Origin: Phytophthora sp. 'mugwort'
Taxonomy: Eukaryota > Oomycota > Peronosporomycetes > Peronosporales > Peronosporaceae
NCBI GenBank assembly: GCA_033558025.1
Contig: JAUCEF010000007.1
Location: forward strand, 7,936,001 to 8,000,000
Length of the DNA: 64,000 nucleotides
Reading direction: 5' to 3'
The translations under genes were made by a program, and so were the position numbers. Numbering within the stretch: position 1 is the stretch's first letter; each line of letters opens with the position of its first letter. This document shows, piece after piece, positions 10,078 through 21,552 of this stretch. The notes beneath the pieces are model-generated. The model saw nothing but the letters and a program-made list of their open reading frames with translations. It was not told the origin of the DNA and ran no database searches.

Positions 10078-12022
10078 ATGCTGCCGCCCCGGTCCTTCCT
10101 GCTGCAGAAGCTGAGTGCGCCATATGACGGTGGCGCCAGCGCGGCTGTGGCACCAGTGCCCAAGGGCGAGAAGGGAGACATGGGCGACGTGTCTAAGTCC
10201 AAGAACCCCAAGAAGGAAGGCGAGCAGACGTCGAACATCGGCTGGATCCTGAGCCTCACCAAGGAGGAAAAGATGCCGCTGGCCGTAGGTGTCACGGGCA
10301 TGACCATTGCCTCGGCTATGAACCTCGTTTTTCCACGGATTATGGGCAAGGCCATCGACGTTGCGTCGGGTAAACCCGCGCCCGGGGGCCTCAGCCGCAA
10401 GGGCTTCGTGGTGGTGGTGCTCGCCACTTTCTTCGCCGGCTCGGTTGGCTCGTTCCTGCGCACCTACTCACTCGGTATGGTGGCTGAGCAGATTGCAGCC
10501 AAGCTACGCCGCAGATTGTACAAGGTGCTGCTGTCACAGGAGCTAGGCTTCTACAACAACCGCAAAGTGGGAGAATTGGTGACTAGACTCAGCGGAGACT
10601 GCCAGCAGACGGCTAATGCGGTGGTGGACGTGCTGTCTAACGGCTACAGGTCGCTGAACTCGGCCGTAGGCGCGTCCTGCATGCTGCTGACCATCTCGCC
10701 CAAGCTGACGTTGGTGTCACTGACCATCTTGCCACTTGTGGGCACAGGGGCAATGCTGTTCAGCAAGTTCTCGAGTCGCCTAGCGAAGAAGCATCAGAAC
10801 TCAGTTGCGGACATGACGGGAGTTGCTGAGGAGAGACTGAACAATATTTTCACAGTGAAACTGTTCTCGGCGGAGCAAGACGAGCTGGACCATTTTGAGA
10901 AGATTAACAAGGGCATTCTGGCCAATGCCAAGCGTGCTAAGCGCGCTCGCGGTGTGTTCATGGGTGGTCTTTCGCTGTCGATCAACTGCTCGCTGTTCTC
11001 CGTGCTGTACTTCGGTGGATCGTTAGTGGGATCAGGTGAGCTGACGATCGGCACCCTCACGTCGTTCGCGCTGTACAGCGGCTTCATGGGTCTTGGATTC
11101 TCCGGCGTGTCGTCGTGCTTGAGTGAGATGAAGAAGACGCGTATGTCGTCGGAGGCACTGTTCGACCTGTTGTCGCTGCCGCCTGCTGTGGATGGCGAGA
11201 GCACGCTCACCTCTGTCAAGGGCCACGTGCGTTTCGATAACGTGTCGTTTGCATACCCATCGCGGCCGGACATCCAGGTCCTGGACCACCTGAATATGGA
11301 GATTAACCCTGGTGAGGTAGTGGCTGTCGTCGGAAAGAGCGGCGCTGGCAAGACCACGATTGCATCGCTGATGTCAAAGATCATCAAGCCAACGGGCGGC
11401 ACGGTGACTCTGGACGGTGTGGACATTGCAACGCTGAAGGCGTCGTGGCTTCGGAAGCAAATTGGTGTTGTAAACCAGGTCCGTTTTTTGTTGATTGTGC
11501 ATTTTTCTAGCATAGTGTTGATGAACTGCTGTTTTCTTCTCCCAGGAGCCGTCGCTTTTCGCGTCTACTATCGCTGAGAACATCATGTACGGTGCTGAGG
11601 TGCACAACAACGAGCAGCTCATCGCTGCTGCCAAGGAGGCACATGCGCACGAATTTATCATGGAGCTGCCTAGCCAGTACGACACGTTCGTGGGTGAGAA
11701 GGGCGTAGAGCTATCCGGTGGTCAGAAGCAGCGCATTGCTATTGCCCGTGCGCTGTACAAGCAGACAAACATCTTGCTCTTCGATGAGGCAACGAGCTCA
11801 CTTGATGGTCGCAGCGAGGACATGATCCGCCGTGCTCTCCAATCGGCGGCCGAGAACCATACTGTGTTCATTATTGCCCACAGGCTCAACACGATTAAGC
11901 ACGCCAACCGAATCATTTTGCTAGAGGAGGGAGTCATTGCCGAGACTGGTACTTTCGAGGAGCTGAACCAGGAAGGCACCAAATTCTACAACCTAGCACA
12001 CAACCAGGCTCCATTGCTTTAG
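10078..12022 (+). CDS. Half-size ABC transporter, ABCB/MDL type (mitochondrial inner membrane)
   Basis: Two exons: 10078-11478 and 11546-12022; the intron is GTCCGT...CCCAG (67 bp). 625 residues: one transmembrane domain plus one nucleotide-binding domain, the usual half-transporter size. N-terminus 1-55 is basic and could be a targeting sequence. The TMD carries FPRIMGKAIDVASGK and the NBD has Walker A GKSGAGKT (~417-425), the signature LSGGQKQ (~522) and Walker B ILLFDEATS (~542), with the H-loop IIAHRL. The intron sits just before the Q-loop region (VVNQ|EPSLF). Motifs and architecture fit ABCB8/ABCB10/MDL1 homodimeric exporters; substrate (peptides or haem-related molecules) is not deducible. 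Tail-to-tail with the coiled-coil gene, only 68 bp apart. Confidence 0.9.
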
Positions 12023-12090
12023 ATGCACCGGGCTAAGAATTGGTACTTTATTTGGGAAATAAAAGCTCGTTTTCCGTCTCTCTTTGCGTC

Positions 12091-13569
12091 CTACTCGGCT
12101 CTGTTGACTACCGAATCTTGCGTACTCTCGTTTTGGAGCTTGATGGTGCACGTAGGGCACTGAGCGATAACCATTTCCAGCTGGTCGGCGTATCCGTTCA
12201 TCTGCGCCAAATTTTCCTAATTCGAACAAATTCTAGTGTCAATACGACCACATCCTTCCTCAACGCGACTATCGACTTCGTACCTCAAGGATTTTCAGGC
12301 GTCCTTCCACAGCTTCCTTGTCTTCTTCATTTTTGTTGTTAGCAGACGTGGCTTGTTGCTTCGAGCGCGAAATCTCCAGCATTTGCATTAGCTCCGCGAT
12401 TCTAGATTCCTTTGCCTTAAGATCTTGCGCGGACGTCTTGCTGTCAGCTAGAACCTCGTTGTGCTCGAACTCAAGCGCCTTGAATTTTTCTGATTGTATC
12501 AGGACCTGTCTTATTAGATACCATTACCAGTTTGCAAGCCTCTCAGAAGCGTACCATTTAAGGTCGAATGTTCCGACTCGAGTTTGGTGACTTGAGCTTG
12601 TAGCTCTGTAATTAGGTGTTCGTTTTCAGCTGGATCGCGCTCTTGTCGGTCGGTATCATGGGTCACAGAGGACAATGAGTTGCGGTGATTCACCAAGGCG
12701 ACAACATTCTTGGCCTTAACTGCAGTCTCCGGCTCAACAAAGTCTGAGTGTTGCTCTCGAGATTGAAGCTCAATTTCCGCAGCGATTCCTGCAGACTTCG
12801 GCTGATAAAAGCGTGAGGCGGACGTGCAGCGAAGACAAAGCACGCCAACAATACCTTGCTGCCGTCTATAATTTTTCGTTGCTCCCCATTCTCTTCTACA
12901 ATGCGCTTGCGTTTGTTCGGTTTAGGTTGCCCCCACTCGCTGCATGTTGCAGCGATCCTATCACTGAACGCGGCCCCATTCGTCACGTTCAGCTGTTGAA
13001 GGACCAGTGCACTCGTCTTGACGCGCGAAGCAAGCGATCTAAATCACAAGGCACAGTCAAAGTCAAGGCGAGAAAGTACGACAGTGATTTTTTAAATGCA
13101 ATACGAACCGGATGTACTGCTGCTTGACCGTCCACGTCGATGCTTCCAGGGCTTCCATCTTCTTCGTCATCACCGCCTGTGACTCGCGTGAAGCGTGCAG
13201 ATCGAGCTTGTACTTGTCCAGCTGCTTGGCTTGGTGCTCCTTGGCCTGCTTCAACGTTCCTATTTCCACACAAAGCTTGGCCTTGAATGCCAGAGTCTCC
13301 GATAGCTCTTCTTGTGCTATTCAGACAGCAAGCACCGAGGCATCAGTCACCAGTACTTTCCTCTTCCATGCTATGCTTTACACCATACTTTGCAACAGCT
13401 GGTCCTTTAGCAGCTTCTGCTTCGCGGCGACGGATGTGCTCTCGACGCTCTGCTGTCGCTTGCGTTCCTCGTATCGCCTCAACTCCTGCAACATGTTCTC
13501 CAGGTGCGCGAGGCGGGGTCGCGAATAGCCCGCGCTCGCGTCGCCGCCTTTCTCGGAGGCGACCTTCAT
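12091..13569 (-). CDS. Six-exon coiled-coil protein, function unknown
   Basis: No family recognised. Exons (minus): 13569-13389, 13316-13109, 13038-12855, 12801-12555, 12489-12284, 12216-12091. All five introns are GT-AG, 53-72 bp, and all phases agree, giving 383 residues. Seen: exon 1 with LAHLENMLQELRRYEERKRQQ, exon 2 helical (QEELSETLAFKAKL ... KQLDKYKLDLHA), a basic KPNKRKRIVEE stretch in exon 3 that could be a nuclear signal, long Leu/Glu heptads in exons 4-5 (ITELQAQVTKLESEH; DLKAKESRIAELMQMLE) and a short C-terminal CPTC pair. Six exons in 1.5 kb is unusually fragmented compared with its neighbours. Probably a structural or centrosome/flagellar protein, but that is a guess. Confidence 0.75.
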
Positions 13570-14391
13570 TCTCTTTCTGGCGGGTCCTGAACTTGTGTGT
13601 TGGTCGGCTTTTTGGACACTGAGAGCGCGGACTCCGCGCGCGCGGAACGACCAACTTCAACTTGCAGGACCATCACTCTGATTAAAGGCATGACAAAACA
13701 CGATTGAATCCTGTAACCATTTCTGGCAGGGCTGAGTTTGGCTCGAATGACGCCGTTTAACTTGAGTCGGGTGGGTCATCATTCATGACGCATGAAGTAG
13801 CGACCGTCGGGGTGAACACCATTGGAATGGGGGCTGCTCAGGGAGGTTCACATCGCGAAGAAAGTGAACCGCCTTTGTGATTTACAAGTCGGGGAATGCT
13901 AGATAAGCACTCGGTGCACATCTGGCCTAGAAGCATAGTCGCCTTTCGAACATCAGTTGGCGTTTGCGGTGTTCGCGACACATCGCTTGACATGGCTTAC
14001 ACCCCAATAGTGGAAGATTCTAATTGTTCGCGACACATTGAGCAATATGAAAGATCCAGCTTTGCTGCCTGACGTTCGCGTTGCAACTTGATCCAATCCC
14101 CCGCATCAGCGGCAATAACCACTTACGAAGAACTTGTACAGCCAGCTCGTTGATTATATCATAGCCGCTAGAAATCCTTAATTCTCTCCCATTTCCCAGC
14201 ACCGCGTATGCAAACCGCATGCGCAGGACAAAGCACTTTCCATCTTAAGTATCCTAGAAAGATAATTTTACGTTGTATAAAGAGCATTCCAGAAGACGAT
14301 TATCTTCAGATCAAGTTGGCGTCGAGGTGAGAGCTACTTTCGCTTCACACTGCGTTCACGTTTGGTCTTGGTGTCGTTGGTTCTTAAGTTA
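13570..14391. other. Intergenic, 820 bp, nothing recognised
   Basis: Lies between the start of the coiled-coil gene and the stop of the FYVE-RING gene, so it must hold the coiled-coil gene promoter and the FYVE gene 3' end. No credible coding region, RNA gene or repeat seen. Confidence 0.5.
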
Positions 14392-15893
14392 CTACAGCTC
14401 CGAATAGGCGTTTGCGCGGTAGTACGAGCCCGGGTACCCCATGCCTACACCACGCGAAGGCATCCGAGAGCCACCCAGGCCACCTCGTGATCCGAAACCG
14501 TAGCCACCGCCGCGTCCACCACCGCCATTTCCTGCTTGTCCAGCAACTTGAACCAAGAACATGTGGCCAGACGGACATGCTACTCTCCTGCAAACGAAAC
14601 AAATCCACACAACGTGTTAGCACTGATAGAATTGCAATATAATTTGGCAGATTCACCATGTGCCGTACATGTTGTACATGTGGGGGAGCACACGCATCTG
14701 AATGTGGCACTGGGGACAGCGCACGAGCGCGCCGTGCGAGCTCGCACGATATGAAACCGGTTGATTAAGGTCTGGTGGGCCGGAAGGAGTCGACATCCGC
14801 ATACCCGCGCTGCCCACTGCGCCACTCGACTCGTCAGCTCTCGGCTTCGCGTCCCCATCTGTGATTGCAGCGCCACAGTCACGGCAAAACCGGTGTCCGA
14901 GCCGTACACGCGGGTGATCACACTGCTTCTTGACCTGCATTTCTGCCATCGTCGCGCGACACGACGGACATTTGTCATAGTTGCTGGAGTCCGACTTTTG
15001 GATTTCCTTCAGACAACTCCAATGAAAACTATGTCCACACGCTGTCGTGTAAATCGCATCTCCAACATCCATCGTCTCGAGACAAATGGCACACTCCTCC
15101 GCTTCCTGCACCACTGTGGTCTCCACCGTCTCTCCGCCATCCAAGTTCTCTTTATCTTCAAAAATATCGCCTGATGCGTAAGGCTTGGCAACCAGTGCGA
15201 CCGATCTTTTCTCGGCGTCTTCAAGGAACGAGCTTAATTCCTTCGAGTAGAGCGACTGGGGCGGTGCATCGCGTGCACAGTCGTCTAGACTCCGCGAATA
15301 TCTCGACCTCAGCGTCCTCAAATCCGGTCGTGGACCCAAATGCTTCTCCTCAATAGCTCGCAGTCTCATTTCGCGTCGAGCCTGCGCTTCCGCCACTTCG
15401 CGTTCCCGTTGCGTGCGCTTGGCCTCGCGTTGGCGTTCACCCTCCTCGAGGGCCGCTACTTGCCGGGCCCTCGCGCGCTCTACGTCTTCAGCGCGTCGGC
15501 GCTCCAACATCATCTGATTCTGGTCCCTAATGCAGCGGTCGCATACGCGCACAGGTTCGTTGTTGTAGCGGACGATGGTGGAGCTGGGCATCACCTTGTG
15601 GGTGCGCGAACAGCTACCACATACCGCGTTGCCGCACGACTAAATATCGCCACAAATAAAGCAGAAAAAAAGACGTTAGAAAGGAGGTAAACTATAATGC
15701 GGAGTCTAATCAGGTGGCTCAGTACCCGGCAGCGGTGCTTGCGTCGGAAGGCGTGGAACTTCTTGTCGCACACGTAGCAGTCGACAGCGGACTCAAAGAG
15801 TGCGTCGGATACAGCGGGGTCCCCCGAGCCTGTGCCACCGCCCGCCATGGTCATGCCGAAGCCGATGCCCGCCGACGATCCCTGCGCGCGCAT
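14392..15893 (-). CDS. FYVE-type and RING zinc-finger protein
   Basis: Three exons: 15893-15726, 15639-14657 and 14587-14392; introns 15640-15725 (86 bp) and 14588-14656 (69 bp). 448 residues. The first intron splits a FYVE-like finger: CYVCDKKFHAFRRKHRCR joined to SCGNAVCGSCSR, ending VCDRC; the RxHHCR core reads RRKHRCR. This predicts binding of phosphatidylinositol 3-phosphate on endosomes. Next comes a charged helix (about residues 100-180, ERARARQVAALEEGER) and a RING-H2 finger (CAICLETM ... CGHSFHWSCL ... CPSC), suggesting E3 ubiquitin-ligase activity. Two further Cys pairs (CRDC; CPQC ... CPSGH) and a Gly-rich tail follow; the last intron joins MYGTW to RVACPSGH. Start ATG 15893 precedes the Gly-rich leader; an upstream in-frame extension exists but looks like 5' UTR. 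Divergent from the methyltransferase gene (157 bp). Confidence 0.85.
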
Positions 15894-16050
15894 GGCCCCA
15901 GTGTATAATTCGTGTGTGCACTCGTCGCCGAGTCGTGATTTTTTGTTTCGTATAGAGAGAGAAAATCGGAAACCTTTCCTTGTATGTGTGAAAATCAGAA
16001 TACAAGTTCCCGAAATATTCGACTTCAGACGTCCAGCCAAAAGACATACC

Positions 16051-16895
16051 ATGACCAAGTCCACTGAAGCGAACCGAGTGCGTGGCCCGTGGCAGTGACT
16101 CTTTCTTTGCATATACACTGCCACTAACGTACGTTGCCCAACGATTTCTAGGATATTTATTACCGGAAAGCCAAGGAGGTGGGTTTCCGCGCGCGCTCAG
16201 CCTTCAAGCTGTTGCAGCTTGACGAGCAGTTCGACTTCTTATGCCATGTGCAGCGCGCCGTGGACCTGTGCGCGGCGCCCGGCAGCTGGAGCCAGGTGCT
16301 GAGCCGCAAGCTGTATGACGCCAGCAACGTGCAGAGCGGAGACACTAGAGATGTGCGCATCGTGTCGGTGGACCTGCAAGAGATGGCGCCCATCGCCGGC
16401 GTGCAGCTGCTGCAGGGCGACATCACGTCCAAGCGCACGGCCGAGCAGATCATTAGCCACTTCCACGGCGCCAAGGCCCAAGTGGTGGTGAGCGACGGGG
16501 CTCCCGACGTCACGGGTGTGCATGACATTGACGAGTTTGTGCAGGCCGAGCTGCTGGCCGCCGCGCTCAACATCACCACCCACGTGCTTGAAGAAGGCGG
16601 CGCATTCGTGGCGAAAATCTTCCGCTATGAGCAGTACGACCTGTTGGCCACACAACTCAGTGTGTTCTTTGAGAGCGTGTCGTGCTCCAAGCCTATGAGC
16701 AGTCGTGCACAGAGTAACGAGGCGTTCGTGGTGTGCCAGGGCTTCCGACTGCCCCAAAGCTACACGCCCGTCATGACGTCATATCTGCTTCCGCGGTACG
16801 GGCTTGAAGAGGGTGAAAAGCACGACCCGCTTTTAATTCCATTCCTAGCAAGTGGAGATTTGTCGGGGTATGATGCCGATCAGCAGTTCTGTTAA
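16051..16895 (+). CDS. FtsJ/TRM7-type 2'-O-ribose RNA methyltransferase
   Basis: Two exons: a 27-base exon 16051-16077 (MTKSTEANR) and 16152-16895; intron GTGCGT...CTAG (74 bp). The splice produces ANR|DIYYRKAKEVGFRARSAFKL, the hallmark N-terminus of the TRM7/FTSJ1 family. 256 residues. SAM-binding motif VDLCAAPGSWSQVL; catalytic K-D-K-E tetrad visible as K of SAFKL, D of VSDGAPDVTG, K of AFVAKIF and E of SNEAFVVC. TRM7 enzymes methylate tRNA anticodon-loop riboses (positions 32 and 34) in the cytoplasm; a related rRNA or mitochondrial substrate is the alternative. The tiny first exon is easy to miss in automatic annotation. Confidence 0.9.
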
Positions 16896-16961
16896 CGCGG
16901 TGGGGCAACGAACGATGAATCGATAGAGAATGTTTGTACATGTTTTGCGCATGTTTTGCTG

Positions 16962-19280
16962 TCAAGGAACACGAACAACCGATGCAATACGTGCCAACGA
17001 GGACACGCTCTCGATTGCGAGCACCAACGCATCTTTCTTGAACTGCAATACGTCTAGGATACGAGCATCGACAATGATTTTCTCTGAGTTGTCTCCATGT
17101 TCCTCCTCTTGAAACGCATACGATAGCACTGTCATCACGGAGCGTTTCCTAGGATCCCAGCCAAAGAGTTCGCTCTTGTCTTGCCTGAATGAATCATTTT
17201 GATCAAGTAGCGCTTTAGTTGCCAACAGGGACTCGCTGTTTGCATCGCAGATCTGCTCAATCATCGCTGCGCGGTCAGTTGAGGTAGCGTAGCTCCCACA
17301 TAAACGCCCCGCCAGATTCTCCAAGCAATCGGCAAAAGTGGTGACTGTTTGACTCAATTGACGTAGTGTTCGCGCTGCGTGATTGTCAATCTTGGCCGTC
17401 AATGGACCAGAGACTCGTAGTTTGTTGACACGACCGCGCAGCAAAGTTGCAAGATGAATCTCCACGCACCCGGCGCCGGCTACAACATATGGCTCATCGA
17501 TTAAGGTTGCCAGCGCTTTGAGAGAAGTAGTGATGACGTGGCTCAGTTCATCATAGGCGAAGCGGTCCGGTGCAGCAATCGCGACTGTTGTTATTGGGTG
17601 TGCATCTCCCAAGCCCGTTGTCGGTAAAACTTGACTTGCAGGACCCTCCCGATGCAGTCGGATAAATTGCTTGCTGCCGAGATTTTGCGTCGTGACGAGA
17701 GATAGGAAACCAAGGGAGCTGCTAATGATACTGTCATCAATCCTCCAGTCACTGAGAATGGTGGCCCCACTCAGCATTTGCACGCCACCTACCGAAAAAC
17801 AGTACCGTCTGTGAACACAACCACTACAAGCCGAAATATTTTGCAGCAGGAAAATGACTCACGGATATATGTGGCGGAGAGCCTATCGAGCGTGAAGATT
17901 CCCTTGGCGGCCAGATATGTCTGCAGATACTTCGGGATGATTTTCTGCGAGAGAACTGCTGTGGCGCCCAACAGCTCTAATCGGTCACCAACCTGCCGGA
18001 GAGCTTTCAGTCGGAAAGCATTTTCATTTAACGTACCGGTGTGGTTCACACTCGTACCGTTATTCGCTTCTTCTCCCTCGAATTCAGCAAGAGGCTCGAT
18101 TGTGATGTTGAACAACGCGACTCGAGCGTTGCATATCGGGGGAGACAGAGGAATTCGCTTGGATCCTTTACCTCTACCGCGTGCAGGCCACGGGAGATCA
18201 AGAAGAACCGTTTGTTTCCAGACTTCGGATTTGGCGACCGACTTTTGGCCGGGGACAAACAAAACCTGCACAGGAATGGTCTCGCTCGGATGCTCTACCA
18301 CATACCCGAATACGCTCACAAAAGCCTGGATGATAAGAGAAACAACCACTGAGTCCATGGTGCCCTCATCTAGTCCCGAGGTCGACTTAGACGAAACGAT
18401 GCTACGAATGACGGCGGAAATCGAGGTTGCGGAGCTCCAATTCACCGCCACACGTACAGGACACCTCGGATCTTCCAGGTATTGCAAGCACCAGTCCAGC
18501 GCCAACTGCAGTCCTGCATTTTAGACAACATAGACGGCCGTTAGCCGTAACGTACGCTATCTTTTACACACACCCAATCGCTCACCTCTACTGACTACAC
18601 CGTGGGGAATCTTTGCGAGACCACCTTCCTGGATTTCGAGCTGCAAACTAATCCAAAAACGTAATCGGCATCATCATTCCCACACCGATTTCCTCTACTG
18701 ACATCTCACCTCGCGCTCAAACCGGCTAGGAAGAGCCCCGCGTCGGCATGGTTCCGGATCTGCACCACCAGAAATCGCGCAGCAGAGGCGCACGTGTTAG
18801 TGCAAATCATCCCCCTTCCCCAACAAAGATGTGGTGATCAAGCTGCGTTTACCTTGCTCTTGAGTATGTGGAAGTACGCGTTGGCAATTGGGCAGTCTGC
18901 AATGCTGCACACCACAAACCGCCACGAACAATTCCTCTTGTCAGCGTCGTTTTATTCCTTTCGCATGAATCTTCTTTAACGGGTGTTCGCCCATTGCAGC
19001 CTCACTAGCGCCAGCCCGTGAACGACAACCTTCTTCATAGGCGCACCCAGATCCAAATATTCAGGCGTCCGCTCTGTCTTACGTACTTGAGGTTGGCGAA
19101 GAAGCGCTCGGCGATGGATGTGGCAGTGAGTGCCTCAGGGCACTGCGCATTCGCCTGCAGTAGCTGCGCCCTACCCAGCGGGCCGTAGCTGCCGCTCACG
19201 AGTGCAGACAGCTCTTTGCAGACGCTGACGAGCCGCCGCTTGACTTCGACTCGATCGAGTTGTTCCGCTGCGGTCTCCAT
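16962..19280 (-). CDS. BBS6/MKKS-like group II chaperonin-related protein
   Basis: Six exons: 19280-19087, 18904-18853, 18759-18710, 18647-18586, 18513-17863, 17788-16962. Phases agree throughout and give 611 residues. The first intron is long for this window (182 bp); exons 2-4 are only 50-62 bases. CCT-like order: SYGPLGRAQLL (about residues 30-40), ADCPIANAYFHIL then NHADAGLFLAGL (the position of the CCT GDGTT ATPase loop, here degenerate), the middle and apical region, and VVAGAGCVEIHLA where CCTs have GGGA-E. Lack of a canonical ATP loop with retention of the GxGCxExHLA box resembles BBS6/MKKS, an assembly factor of the BBSome in flagellated cells, consistent with an organism that makes zoospores. 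BBS10/BBS12-type paralogues are possible. Divergent from the DMT transporter gene. Confidence 0.75.
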
Positions 19281-19650
19281 TTACCCGAAGTGTCCGTCAA
19301 AGATCGTGTGTTGGACGTTGTACCCATCGCGGGTAGGTCAGCTGACATCATACGGGACGCGACGCATTCATTAATCTTGCATTTACTATTACTTGCCTGT
19401 CAAGCCAAGATGCCACGGTAGTCGCCGATTTCAGCAGGATTTCAGCAAATCAAAGCGCGTCGTTATTGCTGACTCTCTGATCGGGTGACGCAGACCGCAA
19501 AGGCTCGGCACTTGTAGCAGACCAGTTGCTCTATACGCGCCGAGCCCCAAACGCCGGTCAGGAGCTACCGCCTCCAGCGCGTACCCTGCCTTCACAACCC
19601 TTAGACCGCCCTGAACTAAGGCGTCGTTTCCGCCCGAGACCACCGCCGCC
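19281..19650. promoter_or_regulatory. Divergent intergenic region, chaperonin / DMT transporter
   Basis: 370 bp between two divergent starts, so both promoters must be here. No clear Inr, repeat or RNA gene seen. Confidence 0.35.
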
Positions 19651-20565
19651 ATGCTCATGTCGTACGGTGTCTCCATAGCAGTGATCAACTCGGTGGTCAA
19701 CGCGCTCTGCGACCCCTTGCGCAAGTACCTGACCAGGTTTATGGACCCATTCATGGTCGTGGCACTGCGTGGACTCATCCAGGCGCCAGTCTTCGTGGTC
19801 TGGGCCATCGCGGACACTGGTGGACGCCTTCCGCCGCTCAACCACCTCTTCTGGACGTCCGTGTGCATCAGCGGCAGTATCAACATCATCACCAGCTATC
19901 TGTACAACCGAGCCATCCAGATCTCGACGCTGTCGGCCACGGTCCCGTTCCTGTCATTCACACCAGCGTTTCTGGTGGTAGTTGCGTTCCTTGTGCTGGG
20001 GGAAGTCCCTACGGTCTCCGGTGTGCTGGGAATTTCCATCGCAACGATGGGAGGATTCTGGTTGCAAGGCGCCAAGGACGACCATGCCACCAAGGATATG
20101 TTAATGGACTCGTCGAATGCAAGCAAAGGATCGATGTATATGATCCTCGTGGCCTTCTTGTGGAGCATCTCCAATGCGTTCGACAAGATTGGCGTGCAGA
20201 ACTCGACGCCGCTGATGTATGGCGCTACGATCCAGGTTATCGTGGCCGGAGGCAGCTATATCCTGCAGAAGATGCGCGTGGGAGGCGAGGAGATCTACCT
20301 CCCGATCGGACAAAAGTTGAAGATCCCGTGGAAGTTCGTCATCCTCGCGGGCGTCACGAGTGTCGTCGCGTACTATATTAACCTCGTGGCGACGCAGCAC
20401 CTCGAGGTCTCGTACGTAATTGCAATCAAGCGGTCCGGCTGTATATGGAGCGTGCTGATGGGACGATTCCTTTTCCGAGAGCGGAATCTGCGCAAGAAAA
20501 TCCCCAGTATCATGCTCATGATCCTCGGTGTTATCTGTATTGTCATGGGTAAGAGTAAAGAGTAA
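19651..20565 (+). CDS. DMT-superfamily (EamA-type) membrane transporter
   Basis: Single exon, 304 residues, with about ten hydrophobic segments arranged as two five-helix halves joined near residue 150 by a polar stretch (GAKDDHATKDMLMDSS). Features typical of EamA proteins: an LRGLIQAPVFVVWAIAD segment in helix 2, SATVPFLSFTPAFLVVVAF in helix 4 and, in the second half, AIKRSGCIWSVLMGRFLF followed by a final helix ending VMGKSKE. The two halves look internally duplicated, as in the family. Likely exports a small metabolite or nucleotide sugar; the substrate cannot be told. Convergent with riboflavin kinase. Confidence 0.85.
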   Translation: MLMSYGVSIAVINSVVNALCDPLRKYLTRFMDPFMVVALRGLIQAPVFVVWAIADTGGRLPPLNHLFWTSVCISGSINIITSYLYNRAIQISTLSATVPFLSFTPAFLVVVAFLVLGEVPTVSGVLGISIATMGGFWLQGAKDDHATKDMLMDSSNASKGSMYMILVAFLWSISNAFDKIGVQNSTPLMYGATIQVIVAGGSYILQKMRVGGEEIYLPIGQKLKIPWKFVILAGVTSVVAYYINLVATQHLEVSYVIAIKRSGCIWSVLMGRFLFRERNLRKKIPSIMLMILGVICIVMGKSKE

Positions 20566-20714
20566 TGCATAATTGAGAATAGAAGAACCTCAGCCGTCGG
20601 GTATAACTTGGCAGATACAAAATCTATATATCGATTGGGTCACGTGGGAATTCAGCCAGCTGAACACACCACACTTGCTTTGCTTTACCATCGCGTCGCA
20701 TGCAACCTCCTAAC

Positions 20715-21247
20715 CTATTGAAATAACGCGTCCTGCGACCAGGACTTGCCCTCTGGCGTGTCTAACCACTCCTTGGACTGCGCAATGTCGTCCTGAATGG
20801 CCTTGATCAGCGATTCCAGCGATGAGAAGTTCATTTCCGGACGGATGTAGCCCGTGATGAGGAACTTTAACTGCGCGCCGTAGAAGTCCTTCTCAAACTT
20901 GTGCAACAGGTGCGGCTCCACCGTCTTCTCCTGCAAAGTAGCAGCAACAGACGAAAAAACAGTCAGCACCGCCATCCTTCACTATATTCACCGTTCTAGC
21001 TGCGGCCGCGCACCTTGTTCTTGAAGTAGGGGTTCCAACCAATGCTGGCCACGGCCTTGTACGGACCCTTGCCGTCCACTGTGGCCCAGCCACAGTAGAT
21101 GCCCGTCGGCAGTTGCTCCAGCAGGTCGCCCAGGTCCTCGCTCGAGAGGTTAGCCGTGGGGCAGCCCAGCTGCTTCCCGCCGCGACCGAAGCCCTCCACC
21201 ACTGTCGCCTGCAACCGCAACACCGTCTTCAGTTGATTGATCGGCAT
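20715..21247 (-). CDS. Riboflavin kinase (ATP:riboflavin 5'-phosphotransferase)
   Basis: Two exons: 21247-21014 and 20930-20715; intron 20931-21013 (GTGCGC...TGCAG, 83 bp). 149 residues, close to the stand-alone eukaryotic enzyme (~150). Converts riboflavin to FMN. Diagnostic segments: GFGRGGKQLGCPTANL (flavin/ATP-binding PTAN motif, about residues 20-34), PTGIYCGWATV, ASIGWNPYFKNK joined across the intron to EKTVEPHLLH, then FYGAQLKFLITGYIRPEMNFSSLESLIKAI near the C-terminus, where the catalytic Glu region sits. No FAD synthetase domain, as usual for eukaryotes. Last gene of the compact gene island. Confidence 0.93.
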
Positions 21248-21552
21248 GTGATCTGTCTAGGCGATCAGTCTGCTTGTCGGTGAGTGTGCAAGTGAGAGCA
21301 TGCTACGCACGTTGGCGATGCAGCTTATGGCGTACAACCATTGGACGACTTAGAAATAATAACCTTTGCGAACCGTTATCTGCAAAATAAATAAGCTGTA
21401 TTTATTATCCTGTAGAAACAGGTTGGATGCGATTACATATATAGAAAATATATTTGCTTTCAAGATGACTTCTATACATGCATTGTGACGCGATGTGTGA
21501 CCTTTTGATTGACCAATGAGCAGGGGCGATACGTAATCTATCCGTAAAACTT
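21248..21552. other. Intergenic, border between gene island and transposon nest
   Basis: AT-rich 305 bp holding the riboflavin kinase promoter and then entering mobile DNA. No coding signal seen. Confidence 0.4.

Noticed and set aside
14020..14220. 66-codon minus ORF in the 820-bp gap
   Set aside because: No motif, no codon signature, no supporting context.
19036..19086. Continuation of chaperonin exon 1 in another frame (DLGAPMKKVVVHGLALVRL)
   Set aside because: Looks protein-like, but splicing GTACGT to the CATTGCAG acceptor gives the expected chaperonin order without it; treated as intron.
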